Assembly: GCA_043757865.1 (NCBI GenBank)
Contig: JAYVOP010000375.1
Coordinates: 1-40,331 of the forward strand
Length of the DNA: 40,331 bases
Source: JAGNEJ01 sp043757865
GTDB taxonomy: Bacteria; Verrucomicrobiota; Verrucomicrobiia; Verrucomicrobiales; V1-33
Direction of reading: 5' to 3'
Positions 8,490 through 17,537 of the stretch are shown one piece after another (position 1 is the stretch's first letter; each line of letters starts with the position of its first letter). The notes below the pieces were generated by a model. The model did not search any database. It was not told where the DNA came from and saw only the letters and a list, made by a program, of their open reading frames with translations. The position numbers and the translations under genes were made by a program.

Positions 8490-9851
8490 TTAGAACGCCT
8501 TCCCCACGCAGAAGAGTTGCTGATTCGTGCGGATGAAGAGGTGCCCCTCCGCCACCGCTATGCTGCTGCGAATGAACTGCTGACCGTCTCCTCCCATGGC
8601 ATTCACGGCTAGTAGTTTAAACGTATCTCCCGCCTGGAGGACCACCACCGTGCCGCGATGATCCATGAGATAAATTTTCCCATCGGCTATGGTAGGCGAG
8701 CTTTCAAACTTTTGCAGCCGCACGCTGTCGCCTTCCAGACGTTGGTCCCAGAGGACCTTCCCCGTCTTCGGCTCCACACAGGCGACGCTCTGGCGGTCGC
8801 TGTTCACGATGTAGAATCGGCCCTGGTCATAAGCTGGCGTGGAGACATCCGAGCTGATCTCTTTGCGCGCGTCGTCGTCCGTTTGCCACGCGATCCCGCT
8901 TTGGTCCAGCGCACCTTTCCCACCTAACTTCATCGCGATCACGGGACCGCGTTTGGGCGCACAGGCCAGGGCGATGCCATCGCCTGCCACCGGACTGACC
9001 ACCAGCCGCCAATGCCCGATCTTCTGGGGGTTCCACGTCCCCCAGCGCCAGAGTTCCTGACCCGTGGCGGGATCACATCCGCTGATACAATCCCCACCCG
9101 TGACTAGCAACTCTGCCCGTCCTTGATGCGTGTAAGGCACTGGCGTGCTGAAGGCTTCCCGTGATTCTGCCACCGCCTCGCTAGGGCGCACGGAACGCCA
9201 CAGTTCCTTACCAGTGGCTGGTTCCAGCGCCAGCAGGTAGCTCTCGTTCTTGCCCTCCGGCTCGCCCTTTTGCACGTTGGCAAAGGTGAAGGCTTCGTTC
9301 CGTTGCAGGACTTGGAAATAGAGTCGCCCATCCGCTAACATGGGGCTGCTGGAGTAAGTCCACTGCGTGGCAAAGCGGCCATACTCCTTCATCAGATTCT
9401 TTTTCCAGACCTCTTTCCCAGTGAAATCGAACGCCACCAGATCTCCCGTGCCATAAAAAAAGATGGCCAGCTTACCATCAGTGACAGGCGATGGACTAGC
9501 AAAGTTACTTTTATCATCCGAGCGGAAGCCACTGCCCACCGCGTGCTTCCAGCGCACCTTGCCAGACTTGGCCTCCAGGCACAGGGCGTAGAGCGTTTGT
9601 TCCGCCTCCACGGCTACGGAGAGGAAGACGCTGTCCCCCCAGATGGCGGGCGTGGAAGCCGCTGCGCCCGGCAGATCCGCCGCCCATGCCACGCCCTCCT
9701 TAGGGGAAAATGTCACTGGTAGATTCTTCTCACCAGCCGCAGCAGAACCATTGAAATTCGGACCACGCCAGTTCGGCCACGGAGCCGCTGTGGCTGGTGA
9801 AATGGAGCTAACAACAAGAGCGAGGGAGAGGCCAAAGGCAGGATTTTTCAT
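8490..9851 (-). CDS. Exported PQQ-like beta-propeller repeat protein
   Basis: The frame is open well upstream, but ATG 9851 gives a clean signal peptide (MKNPAFGLSLALVVSSISPATAA) followed by PWPNWRGPNFNG, the usual start of mature verrucomicrobial and planctomycetal PQQ-like proteins. The mature part is built of repeated propeller blades with the recurring pattern of a tryptophan after a GK-type turn: SGKVRWKHA, TGKEVWKKN, TGKELWRS, TGQELWRW, TGKVLWDQ. The length is about 453 residues. By fold it is a periplasmic seven- or eight-bladed propeller. Whether it binds PQQ is unknown, since most proteins of this kind lack a demonstrated cofactor and some act as scaffolds like BamB. It is divergent from ispG, with a 213-base gap that must hold both promoters. 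Confidence 0.82.
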   Translation of the reverse strand: MKNPAFGLSLALVVSSISPATAAPWPNWRGPNFNGSAAAGEKNLPVTFSPKEGVAWAADLPGAAASTPAIWGDSVFLSVAVEAEQTLYALCLEAKSGKVRWKHAVGSGFRSDDKSNFASPSPVTDGKLAIFFYGTGDLVAFDFTGKEVWKKNLMKEYGRFATQWTYSSSPMLADGRLYFQVLQRNEAFTFANVQKGEPEGKNESYLLALEPATGKELWRSVRPSEAVAESREAFSTPVPYTHQGRAELLVTGGDCISGCDPATGQELWRWGTWNPQKIGHWRLVVSPVAGDGIALACAPKRGPVIAMKLGGKGALDQSGIAWQTDDDARKEISSDVSTPAYDQGRFYIVNSDRQSVACVEPKTGKVLWDQRLEGDSVRLQKFESSPTIADGKIYLMDHRGTVVVLQAGDTFKLLAVNAMGGDGQQFIRSSIAVAEGHLFIRTNQQLFCVGKAF

Positions 9852-10064
9852 GGCCGAGAGATTGCGCATCTCCGCACCGCCCAGCAAGCCCGCATGAGCG
9901 GAAAGCACTCCAGCAAGGGAGCGCGGACGAGCAGGCCGCCGCATCTCGCACGGGCGAAGGCGAGATCGATGCCGCTCAACCATTCGCGGCGGATTTAACA
10001 TCCACGCTCCAGACGCTGCCCACGCCAAGGTTGCCAACCGCACGATGCGCGTTTATACCCCGGC

Positions 10065-11816
10065 ATGTCTGCTCTCCGTTATTGCCCTGATCTCTATCAT
10101 TATCAACGTCGTGCCACTCGCGTGGTCACGGTGGGAAAGGTGTCCATTGGCGGCGGGCATCCGATCCGCGTGCAATCCATGCTCACGTCCGACACGCGAG
10201 ACACCGAGGCCTGTGTGGCCGAGACGCTGGGGCTGGTGGCGGCGGGCTGCGAGATCGTCCGCGTGACTGCGCAGACGCGCATTTACGCAGCTAATCTGGA
10301 GCACATCAAAGCAGGCCTGTTAGCCGTCGGATGCGATGTGCCGCTGGTGGCGGACATCCATTTCAAGCCGGATGCCGCGCTGGAAGCAGCTAAGTGGGTG
10401 GAGAAAGTGCGCGTGAATCCGGGCAACTATGTGGATAAGAAAAAGTTCGCCCAGCGGGACTACACGGACGCTGAATATGCAGAGGAGGTGGCGCACATCG
10501 CAGGCGAATTCGTGCCGCTGGTGCAGCGCTGTGCCGCGCGTGGCGTGGCCATGCGGATTGGCACGAATCATGGCAGCCTCAGTGACCGCATTATGAATCG
10601 TTATGGGGACACGCCGAAGGGCATGGTGGAGAGCGCATTGGAGTTCGCCCGCATCGCGCGGGAGCAAGACTACCATAATTTTTTGTTCAGCATGAAGGCC
10701 TCGAATCCGAAGGTGATGATCGAAGCGTATCGCTTACTGGTGGCTGAATTGAGCGCGTTAGGACCAGACTGGAATTACCCCATCCACCTCGGGGTGACAG
10801 AGGCGGGCGATGGTGAAGATGGCCGCACGAAAAGCGCCATCGGCATCGGCAGTCTGCTGGCAGATGGCATCGGAGACACCATCCGCGTCTCGCTCACGGA
10901 GGATTCTATTTACGAAATCCCCGTGGCTCAGGAACTCAGCCGCACCAGCATTCCGGCGGCATATCCGGCCTTAGAAATGGTGCCGGAAGCGCTCCCGTGC
11001 GATCCGTTTCACTATGCGCGACGTGCCTCCGAAGCCTTGGAAATTCAAGGTCTTACGCTCGGCGGCGGTAACACCACACGCGTGTTAGTAAAGCAAGCCA
11101 CGTGGGATGCGGTGGCGCATAAGTTGCAGGAGCTAGGCGAATTCCAGCCGGAGATCATCCTGGAAACCAGCGGCGTCATTTCCCTAGATCCACGGGATGA
11201 TGCCGCCATCGCCTCAGTCAATGCGGCAGACGAAGCGTGCTTCGTGACCCTGGCGGATGGGCTAGAGATTCCGATCATTGCTGGCTATCGTTTGCTGGCC
11301 GCGCGCTTGCAGGAACGGCATCCGATCTTGTTAAAAGATACGCTGGCTCCGGCCCCTGCGGAGTTTCTTCCCACGCTGCTCACCGCCGCCACGAATCTAG
11401 GCGCGCTGCTGTGCGATGGCATTGGCGATGCCGTGCTCGTGCAGGGCGAACCGGCCCCAGGCCAAAGCCTCCGCATCGCCTATAACACGTTGCAAGCCGC
11501 TGGCACCCGCATCTTCAAAACGGACTACGTGGCCTGCCCCAGTTGTGGCCGCACGCTGTTTAATTTACAGACGACCACGCAGAAAATCCGCGCGGCCACG
11601 GGCCATCTCAAAGGTGTGCGCATCGCCATCATGGGCTGCATCGTCAATGGCCCAGGGGAAATGGCGGATGCGGATTTCGGCTATGTGGGCGGTGCTCCTA
11701 GCAAGATTAATTTGTATGTGGGCAAGACCGCAGTGGAGTTCAACATCCCCGAGGAGCAAGCCGTAACCAAGCTCATTGAGCTAATCCAACGCCACGGAAA
11801 ATGGCAGGAGGCGTGA
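10065..11816 (+). CDS. ispG: 4-hydroxy-3-methylbut-2-enyl diphosphate synthase IspG, long form
   Basis: IspG makes HMBPP from MEcPP in the non-mevalonate isoprenoid pathway using a [4Fe-4S] cluster. The product is 583 residues, compared with about 370 for the E. coli type; the extra length is an inserted domain between barrel and cluster domain, as in plants, chlamydiae and Bacteroidetes. The TIM barrel starts with VTVGKVSIGGGHPIRVQSML (residues 21-40). The insert spans roughly residues 300-465. The cluster domain carries Cys491 and Cys494 (CPSCGRTLF), Cys525 and Glu532 (MGCIVNGPGE), the full set of ligands. The start at ATG 10065 has no Shine-Dalgarno motif. Confidence 0.95.
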   Translation: MSALRYCPDLYHYQRRATRVVTVGKVSIGGGHPIRVQSMLTSDTRDTEACVAETLGLVAAGCEIVRVTAQTRIYAANLEHIKAGLLAVGCDVPLVADIHFKPDAALEAAKWVEKVRVNPGNYVDKKKFAQRDYTDAEYAEEVAHIAGEFVPLVQRCAARGVAMRIGTNHGSLSDRIMNRYGDTPKGMVESALEFARIAREQDYHNFLFSMKASNPKVMIEAYRLLVAELSALGPDWNYPIHLGVTEAGDGEDGRTKSAIGIGSLLADGIGDTIRVSLTEDSIYEIPVAQELSRTSIPAAYPALEMVPEALPCDPFHYARRASEALEIQGLTLGGGNTTRVLVKQATWDAVAHKLQELGEFQPEIILETSGVISLDPRDDAAIASVNAADEACFVTLADGLEIPIIAGYRLLAARLQERHPILLKDTLAPAPAEFLPTLLTAATNLGALLCDGIGDAVLVQGEPAPGQSLRIAYNTLQAAGTRIFKTDYVACPSCGRTLFNLQTTTQKIRAATGHLKGVRIAIMGCIVNGPGEMADADFGYVGGAPSKINLYVGKTAVEFNIPEEQAVTKLIELIQRHGKWQEA

Positions 11817-11892
11817 CCGTTGCCTAGCTTCGTGGCCGCACTCTGGTTGGCGGGTTGATGAGATAGCGACTGGGCCGCACTCCACTCCTTGC

Positions 11893-14814
11893 CTAACGGG
11901 TGCGCCATTTGGCTAGGTCAGCCAGGAGTAAGGTGGGATCTACGGAGGCTTCCACATCGCCATCAATGAAGAGCCGATCAAAGTTCGGGTATTCTGGCTG
12001 CGGATTCGGTGGCCAGAATTGGCCATCTTTCAGACACTGGATGACGGCGGTGGCACAAGCGACGGCGTGCTCCGGCAGGTGCTCGGCATTCATTTCTGTC
12101 CATGTGGCTAGCTGAACTTGCGTGGTGGCAGGCGGGAGGTTGAAATAAGCTGCCTCCACGGGTTGGCCGTAGTGGCGTTGCAGCGCGGCGGCATAGAGCG
12201 GGAGTTGGAGGTTCTTCCAGCGGCGGCCATCGGGCAACAGCGCAGCCTCAGCGAAGCCCTCTTCATACGGCTGCACTGGCCGCGGCTGGCTGCGCGGAGC
12301 GGGGCGTAGGTGACCGTCTGCGGGGGACACGGGCTTGGCGCTCGTTTTGTAGTCGATGATGCGCCATTTTTCTAACTGGGGATGATACTCCACCATGTCG
12401 ATGCGGCCACTAATCTCAATGCCCTCAATGAGCCAAGGCGCGCCTAGCACGTCCCGCAGATCCACTTCCACGCGTTGGATTTCCCAGCCTTCCAGGCGGC
12501 TCTGCACCAGGATGGGAGCCGCTGCGGCTAAGCGTTGCTGCACGGAGGTGCGTTGCACTAGCAACGGCACACTGAGGTGGGACCCGTAAAGCTGCGCCAC
12601 GCGTTCGGCGGTCTTTTCCTTGAGATAAGCCGCCACCCTAGCCACATCTGTCTCGTGCTTCAGCAGCGGATCTAGCGCTAGGCACTCGAAGGCATAGTGA
12701 CAGAGATTACCAAAATCCATGGCATTCATTTCCTGCTTCTGGGCATCGTAGTCCTCCATGCGCAGGACCATTTCCAGATAGTAGCGGAAAGGGCACATGA
12801 GGTATTTAGCAAAGGTGGTGGCGGAGACTTTGGTCAGCTTCCAATCCGCCGGGAAACGTGGCGTGAGCTGCCACGCGCGCTGCCATTCCGCCACCGCCAC
12901 GGGGGCTGGCGGGGCCTCCGCAAAGAGCATCTGCACACGCGCGGGCAGGCTCTGCGGGGGGCAGAGCAGCAGTAGTCGGGAGGGCTTCAGCGCCTCTCCC
13001 GCCGTGCTGGCGCGGCCCACTAGCAGGCGCACGCTGCCAGTGGTGGCGCGTTGCTCTAACAAGGCCGCCAAGCGGAACGCATCCACCGCGAGCCGCTCTT
13101 CATTGGTCCGTAAATTCAGCGTCGCCCGCAGGCCATGCGGCAGCCAGGAGTCGGCGGTGATAGCCGTGGGCACCAAGCCATCATTTACCCCCACGATCAC
13201 CAAATGCTCCGCCGTGGCATAGGATAACTCTAACCACCCAGACAATTCCACACCGCCACTAGCCGCCTCTGGGAAGAGCCGCACCTCCCGCAGCACGCGC
13301 AGCAGCAGGGTGAGTAATTGCGCAGGTTCCAGCCGACGTGGCAGGGCGGCAGCGGCTCGGCTGAGTTCACTCAATTTCGCCACCACGTGCTCGCTCGCCT
13401 GCGTGAAGGCGATAGTCTTCGGCTCGCCCGCAGGCCACTGCACCGGGCCATAGAGGCGCTCGAGAAAATCTGTCAGAGCGATGGGGAAATCTTGATTTAC
13501 AAAATCGTCTAACCACTGGCTGGTGATGCGGAGCGCTTGTGCCAGCGGGGTGTCCGCAGCCCCGGCCCGCTGCATGGCTCCGCGCGCGTCTGCCAGATTA
13601 CTGGGTAAATGAGCCGCCGCACAAGCATCCGCCGCGCGCAGCAGTTCCGTTTCCGGTGCCGCCGCCTGATCCTCCGGCCACACGATCTCCGCCACTAACG
13701 TGCCTAACACCTCTGGCACGCGCAACCACTGTGCCCACGCGGACCAACTGCGCGCGGCCAGGAGTTCCTGCCAACCCGTGAGCATCCAATAGAGCGACTG
13801 GGCAGTGAGCGGCTCGCCCTCGGGATTAAAGGTGGCGATGTCGCGCTCCGCATATTTCGCGAGCGCCAATGGCAGCACCTCCCGATCTACCATGCCGATG
13901 GCTAACTCCCCCGGCGTCGTTTCCGTCAACGTCACTAACTCCGCAGCCAAAGCCGCTGGATCATCCCGCACCAAGATCTGCTCCGCTGGCTGCGTGATCG
14001 GTAAAGGCCGCTGCGACCAATGCTCCACGCGGGGCTGGCCCCAGAGATCGAAGGTGGCGGCCAGATAGTCTGGAGCCTGCACACAGATCTGCACGGGCAG
14101 GCCTTGGCGGGCGAGCCGTTCCCAAGCCGTGCGCACTAACGGCAAGGGTTCTGGCACGCCGAGCACGATTAATTTCCGCACGTCCGCAGACGGTTGCACG
14201 GCCAGCGCAGCCCGCGCCAACGCGCGGTTCCGATCCACTAATCCGGCCCGCGTGAGTTGGGCCGTGTAATGCTGCTCTAGCAAACTAAGCTGCGCCCAGC
14301 GCTCCGCCTCCGGAAATGTGGCCCCTAGCCGAGCGGTGGCCTGCGCCATACTCCAACCCGCCTCGCCTAACGTGTGCAGCAAACGTCGGAACGTAACCGC
14401 CATGGCTAGCGCCCAAGCGAAATCCCGCGTCGCGGGCGGACGCGGCAGCACCTGTGGGACCGTGGCCAGATCCACATTTTCCAGCACCTCCACCCAGGCT
14501 AGCAGGGAATCTATCTCCGTGGCCTCGCTCAGCGCCATTGGCTCCACCCATGCGAGCACGCCCTCTGGCATCATGATCTGGGGAGCCAGTAGGGCGTGCC
14601 CGGCGTGGTGCGCGTGCAGCGTTAGGGACTCATGCAGTTTCCGCCCGGCCTCGCGGGTGGGACAGATCACAGCTAGGCTAGAGAAATCATACGATCCCTC
14701 CGGCACCGCCTCCAGCAAGGTTTCCACGCCGTGCTCTAGGATTGACTGTTCCCAGCCGAACCAGGATCGGCTGACCTCAGGGCCATGATTTATATCCGCA
14801 GTCGAGATTTCCAT
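11893..14814 (-). CDS. AddB-like protein with C-terminal RecB-family PD-(D/E)XK nuclease
   Basis: The product is 973 residues from ATG 14814. The first about 650 residues resemble the helicase-like scaffold of AddB-type proteins but show no Walker A motif. The nuclease domain starts near residue 660 (FAKYLMCPFRYYLEMVL). It contains a complete RecB-family active site: His706 (GNLCHYAFE), Asp806 (SGRIDMVEY), Asp821 and Lys823 (IIDYKTS) and the QLPLY motif near 870. The cysteine cluster that holds the Fe-S centre in AddB is not seen at the C terminus. The expected partner is a UvrD-like AddA helicase-nuclease acting at double-strand breaks; none is in the window. The gene lies 43 bases downstream of the 14858-15562 gene on the same strand. 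Confidence 0.75.
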   Translation of the reverse strand: MEISTADINHGPEVSRSWFGWEQSILEHGVETLLEAVPEGSYDFSSLAVICPTREAGRKLHESLTLHAHHAGHALLAPQIMMPEGVLAWVEPMALSEATEIDSLLAWVEVLENVDLATVPQVLPRPPATRDFAWALAMAVTFRRLLHTLGEAGWSMAQATARLGATFPEAERWAQLSLLEQHYTAQLTRAGLVDRNRALARAALAVQPSADVRKLIVLGVPEPLPLVRTAWERLARQGLPVQICVQAPDYLAATFDLWGQPRVEHWSQRPLPITQPAEQILVRDDPAALAAELVTLTETTPGELAIGMVDREVLPLALAKYAERDIATFNPEGEPLTAQSLYWMLTGWQELLAARSWSAWAQWLRVPEVLGTLVAEIVWPEDQAAAPETELLRAADACAAAHLPSNLADARGAMQRAGAADTPLAQALRITSQWLDDFVNQDFPIALTDFLERLYGPVQWPAGEPKTIAFTQASEHVVAKLSELSRAAAALPRRLEPAQLLTLLLRVLREVRLFPEAASGGVELSGWLELSYATAEHLVIVGVNDGLVPTAITADSWLPHGLRATLNLRTNEERLAVDAFRLAALLEQRATTGSVRLLVGRASTAGEALKPSRLLLLCPPQSLPARVQMLFAEAPPAPVAVAEWQRAWQLTPRFPADWKLTKVSATTFAKYLMCPFRYYLEMVLRMEDYDAQKQEMNAMDFGNLCHYAFECLALDPLLKHETDVARVAAYLKEKTAERVAQLYGSHLSVPLLVQRTSVQQRLAAAAPILVQSRLEGWEIQRVEVDLRDVLGAPWLIEGIEISGRIDMVEYHPQLEKWRIIDYKTSAKPVSPADGHLRPAPRSQPRPVQPYEEGFAEAALLPDGRRWKNLQLPLYAAALQRHYGQPVEAAYFNLPPATTQVQLATWTEMNAEHLPEHAVACATAVIQCLKDGQFWPPNPQPEYPNFDRLFIDGDVEASVDPTLLLADLAKWRTR

Positions 14815-14857
14815 GGCGCGCAGGAAACGTGGCGGAGAGGGAAGGGCAAGGGGGAAG

Positions 14858-15562
14858 TCATTCCCCCACTTGGCTGTCTGGCCGATACACGTCCTTATTG
14901 CTGGCCTCGAATTCAGCCTTCAGCCGAACCTTTAGATGGAAGACATCAATCACGTCCAGACTGAGGAACTGCCACGCGCCGTCTTTCCCATCATGCGCGA
15001 ATCCTAACAGCAGATGATGCGCGTCTTGCGTCACTTTATTCGTCTTCCCCCGGGGCTCGAAATAGAACGTGCGTAACGTGCTCGCGCGCCCGGATTTCTC
15101 AAAGAGTTTAGGGTCCAGGTAAGTGATGCGGGCACTGGCTCTATGCACTAACTGGAGGTCCGGGTAGCCGCTGCGTTGCACGTCGCCCTTGGCAGTGAGG
15201 GGAAAGGTGCAGGTGAACTCCGCATTATTCAGAGCCTTGACGAGATGGTCTTCAAAAAATTTGCTCGCCTCATTGATCCTCCGCAGTCCTTTGAGCGGGC
15301 TATCCGCAGCATTCAACGTAGCCATCACGGCTAGTGCAGTGGTCCGCACATGCTTCACGATGGCAGCATCCACCGCGTCGTTCGCATCCAGAGGTAACAC
15401 CCGATGCCCCGTGGTGGCGGCAATCACCTCAGGAAAGGGGATGCCTTCCAAACGGCTAGGATCTTCCAGCAACCAACGAATGATGCGCGGAAGATCCATG
15501 GGCTCCGACCGCAGGTGCGGAGCGGCTAGTATGAGCGTGAGACAAATAAGGGCGGTACGCAT
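14858..15562 (-). CDS. Uncharacterised exported protein with a possible PD-(D/E)xK-like core
   Basis: The product is 234 residues from ATG 15562, with a hydrophobic N terminus (MRTALICLTLILAAPHLRS) that looks like a signal peptide. An internal ATG at 15499 (MDLPRIIRWLLED) would give a cytoplasmic form. I do not recognise the family. The middle contains a striking spacing: Glu104 in a helix (KFFEDHLVKAL), then YPDLQLVH with Asp135, then ITYLDPKLF with Asp150 and Lys152, followed by RTFYFEPRG. This matches the E...PD...(D/E)xK arrangement of restriction-like nucleases, where a beta-hairpin separates PD from DxK by 10-20 residues. The match is a reading of motif order only. The gene is upstream of the AddB-like nuclease gene. 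Confidence 0.6.
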   Translation of the reverse strand: MRTALICLTLILAAPHLRSEPMDLPRIIRWLLEDPSRLEGIPFPEVIAATTGHRVLPLDANDAVDAAIVKHVRTTALAVMATLNAADSPLKGLRRINEASKFFEDHLVKALNNAEFTCTFPLTAKGDVQRSGYPDLQLVHRASARITYLDPKLFEKSGRASTLRTFYFEPRGKTNKVTQDAHHLLLGFAHDGKDGAWQFLSLDVIDVFHLKVRLKAEFEASNKDVYRPDSQVGE

Positions 15563-15811
15563 GGGAGGTAGTCATTAAAGTCATCTGGCACGTCGGTCAA
15601 TCCTGCGTGCCGCCCCAATGCGAAGCCCTGGCGGGACTCGCTCGTCTTGGGCTCGGGCTCGATTTTCACAGGCACAAACCAACCCTCGATAAAAGTCCGT
15701 TGCTTCAGCAGTCACGATCCCCCGACCGCTCGGCAAATCTGTTTCATAAATGGCACACATGCGGGATCGTAACTGGCATCAGCTCAAAGTCAACGCACCC
15801 ACCCCAGCTCC

Positions 15812-16288
15812 TCACTCTGCCTTTTTAATCTCCCCCCGCAGCTTCGCCAGGGCTTGCAGTTCGGCTATGTGATCGTCTGCAGCTTTGATCTCGGCTTTAA
15901 GGAAATCGATCAAGGTTTGCAGCTCTAACTCGCGCGCGCGGCCTTGTTCTTGGGCCTTGGTGGTGGCCTGGAGACTGGCGTCCAGCTTGGCTTGGAGTTG
16001 TGCTAGCACGGCAGTCTGCGCGTGCAGGTGAGACTCCATTTCCGGCACGGGAGAGGGGCGTAATTTCCAAGCATAGAACTGCTGCTGCGTCTGCGTAAGA
16101 GCCAGCGTGGTGGCGGCTAGTTCCCGCTGCTGGGCTTGGAATTCTTGGGAGATGGAGACCCCGCTGGCGAGGGCCATCATGGCCAGCGGCAGCGCCAGCC
16201 AACCCCAGGCACGCGGCGGAGCCGGGATCTCTCCTAGCAAGGGGCGCGGACGCGTTAGGACGAACGCTGGGCGCGGCGTTTCAGTCAG
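15812..16288 (-). CDS. Small membrane-anchored coiled-coil protein, non-ATG start likely
   Basis: The frame ends at TGA 15814-15812. The convincing coding part is a proline-rich N terminus, one membrane helix (WGWLALPLAMMALASGV) and a long helical stretch rich in Gln, Leu, Ala and Glu, ending LRGEIKKAE. The only ATGs upstream of the membrane helix lie more than 200 bases inside the preceding gene, where the translation loses all membrane-protein character. I therefore favour a coupled start at CTG 16288-16286, which overlaps the upstream stop by eight bases, or TTG 16240-16238. The protein would sit in the inner membrane with the coiled coil on the far side. It is probably co-translated with the 16281-17537 gene and may work with it. 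The family is not recognised. Confidence 0.5.
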   Translation of the reverse strand: MTETPRPAFVLTRPRPLLGEIPAPPRAWGWLALPLAMMALASGVSISQEFQAQQRELAATTLALTQTQQQFYAWKLRPSPVPEMESHLHAQTAVLAQLQAKLDASLQATTKAQEQGRARELELQTLIDFLKAEIKAADDHIAELQALAKLRGEIKKAE

Positions 16289-17537
16289 CGCGATAACAGG
16301 GAACCAGAATGGCGTCGGACATGCCGTGAAGGACTTTTTTATCTGCGGGACAGATCGTCGCCAAGATGCCGCCGAGCTGGATGCGGCCCCCGTCCGACGG
16401 CGTGAAGAAATACGGGCAGAGCCGCACGCGGCCTTCCAGTTGGCGGACCGCTCCGGTGGCGGGGTCGTAAAACGGGTGGCGGACCAACTTCCCTTTGTGA
16501 AACGTCTGCAATACATACGGGTTTTGAGTAAATGTTGATTCAGCATGGGCGATCATTTTTCCCCATTCCGCCTGCGGCCAATCATGGCCCATGACCACAC
16601 TGCGGCTGCCCCAAGCCAGCTCTGAAAAGCCGCTGAGCTTCAGCACTAACTCTCGCTGGCTCTGGGAAAAATCCCCCACCTCCGCCCACGTGCTAACGTC
16701 TAGGCCGGGGATCACGGCATGGGGTGGGAGGGGCCGGGGATCGACGATCCAGCTCCGGGGGATCACCTGCGCTAACGCCTCCTGATGATTCGCCCGCAGC
16801 TCCTGTCGCCATAGTTCCCGCAGCGGACGACTCCAAAATAAAGCCAGCCAGAGCTTCTCCTCTAACCAAGGTTTCAACGGCGGGGAAATGCGGGCTCCAC
16901 TCTGCACCCAGCGTTGCCAGTTCGGTAAATTCGGCAAATCAAACAACTCAAAAAAACGGTAAATGTCCCGCGCGCGCGTTTGATACGTTTCCGCTTCATG
17001 CACGTTGTAGCCAGCCCCCAACTTAGCACAGAGCCATTCCATCTCTGGGCGATAGTCCGCCGCCTCCGCAGAGATAACTACGTCTGCGCCCTGCGGGAAA
17101 AGACTGGCAAAGCCCTCCAGCATCCCGCGCGCTCCGCCCACCACTGGCCACTGCGCATAGGCTTCATTTAACCATGCGGTCAGCCCCACGCCGCCGGGCA
17201 CACTATCTATTTCCGCCAGGGCATAACCCGTTTCCGTCAGGATCAGATCTGGCCGGATCACCTGCGGCAGATCCGCGCGCCAAGCCTTATTCCGGGCTAT
17301 TTCCAGCAGTTCTGGTGGTTTCCCCAGATCCGCATATTCGGCAATCCAGCGCGGCAGTTTCCCCGCCACACTGCGGTAGTAAATGGAGTTAGCCGCTTGC
17401 AAAAATAACTGCAAACGATGCCCCAGCCGCTCAATCTCCGTGATCTCCGCAGTGGTTAGAGGAAACGGCTCGGGCGAGGCCAGCCACGTCTTCTCCGCAA
17501 ACAATCCGCCCGGCGGCAACACCAGCGGCGGCAACAT
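16281..17537 (-). CDS. Uncharacterised protein, possibly ATP-grasp-like
   Basis: The product is 418 residues from ATG 17537, with no signal peptide or membrane helix. I do not recognise it with confidence. Features that suggest a ligase-type fold are PDLILTETGYALAEIDSVPGGVGLTAWLN (split here as residues about 96-125), VVISAEAADYRPEMEWL near 153-169, and VLKLSGFSELAWGSRSV near 300-316, where the lysine after a short strand followed by a glycine-serine-arginine turn resembles the nucleotide grip of permuted ATP-grasp enzymes. It ends with a stretch typical of a small metabolic enzyme rather than a structural protein. The neighbour downstream overlaps it by a few bases and is membrane bound. A long 489-base spacer precedes it. 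Confidence 0.6.
   Translation of the reverse strand: MLPPLVLPPGGLFAEKTWLASPEPFPLTTAEITEIERLGHRLQLFLQAANSIYYRSVAGKLPRWIAEYADLGKPPELLEIARNKAWRADLPQVIRPDLILTETGYALAEIDSVPGGVGLTAWLNEAYAQWPVVGGARGMLEGFASLFPQGADVVISAEAADYRPEMEWLCAKLGAGYNVHEAETYQTRARDIYRFFELFDLPNLPNWQRWVQSGARISPPLKPWLEEKLWLALFWSRPLRELWRQELRANHQEALAQVIPRSWIVDPRPLPPHAVIPGLDVSTWAEVGDFSQSQRELVLKLSGFSELAWGSRSVVMGHDWPQAEWGKMIAHAESTFTQNPYVLQTFHKGKLVRHPFYDPATGAVRQLEGRVRLCPYFFTPSDGGRIQLGGILATICPADKKVLHGMSDAILVPCYRAD

Noticed and set aside
9852..10043. N-terminal extension of the PQQ-like protein to 10043
   Set aside because: It would place an Arg-rich sequence before an otherwise ideal signal peptide and would occupy the whole divergent promoter region with ispG.
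15607..15828. Small frame of 73 codons between minus-strand genes
   Set aside because: No start signal, no domain and a composition unlike neighbouring proteins; the region more likely holds the promoter of the 14858-15562 gene.
16289..16546. Extending the coiled-coil gene to the ATG at 16546
   Set aside because: This would overlap the upstream gene by more than 260 bases and add a Ser/Arg-rich stretch with no protein character.
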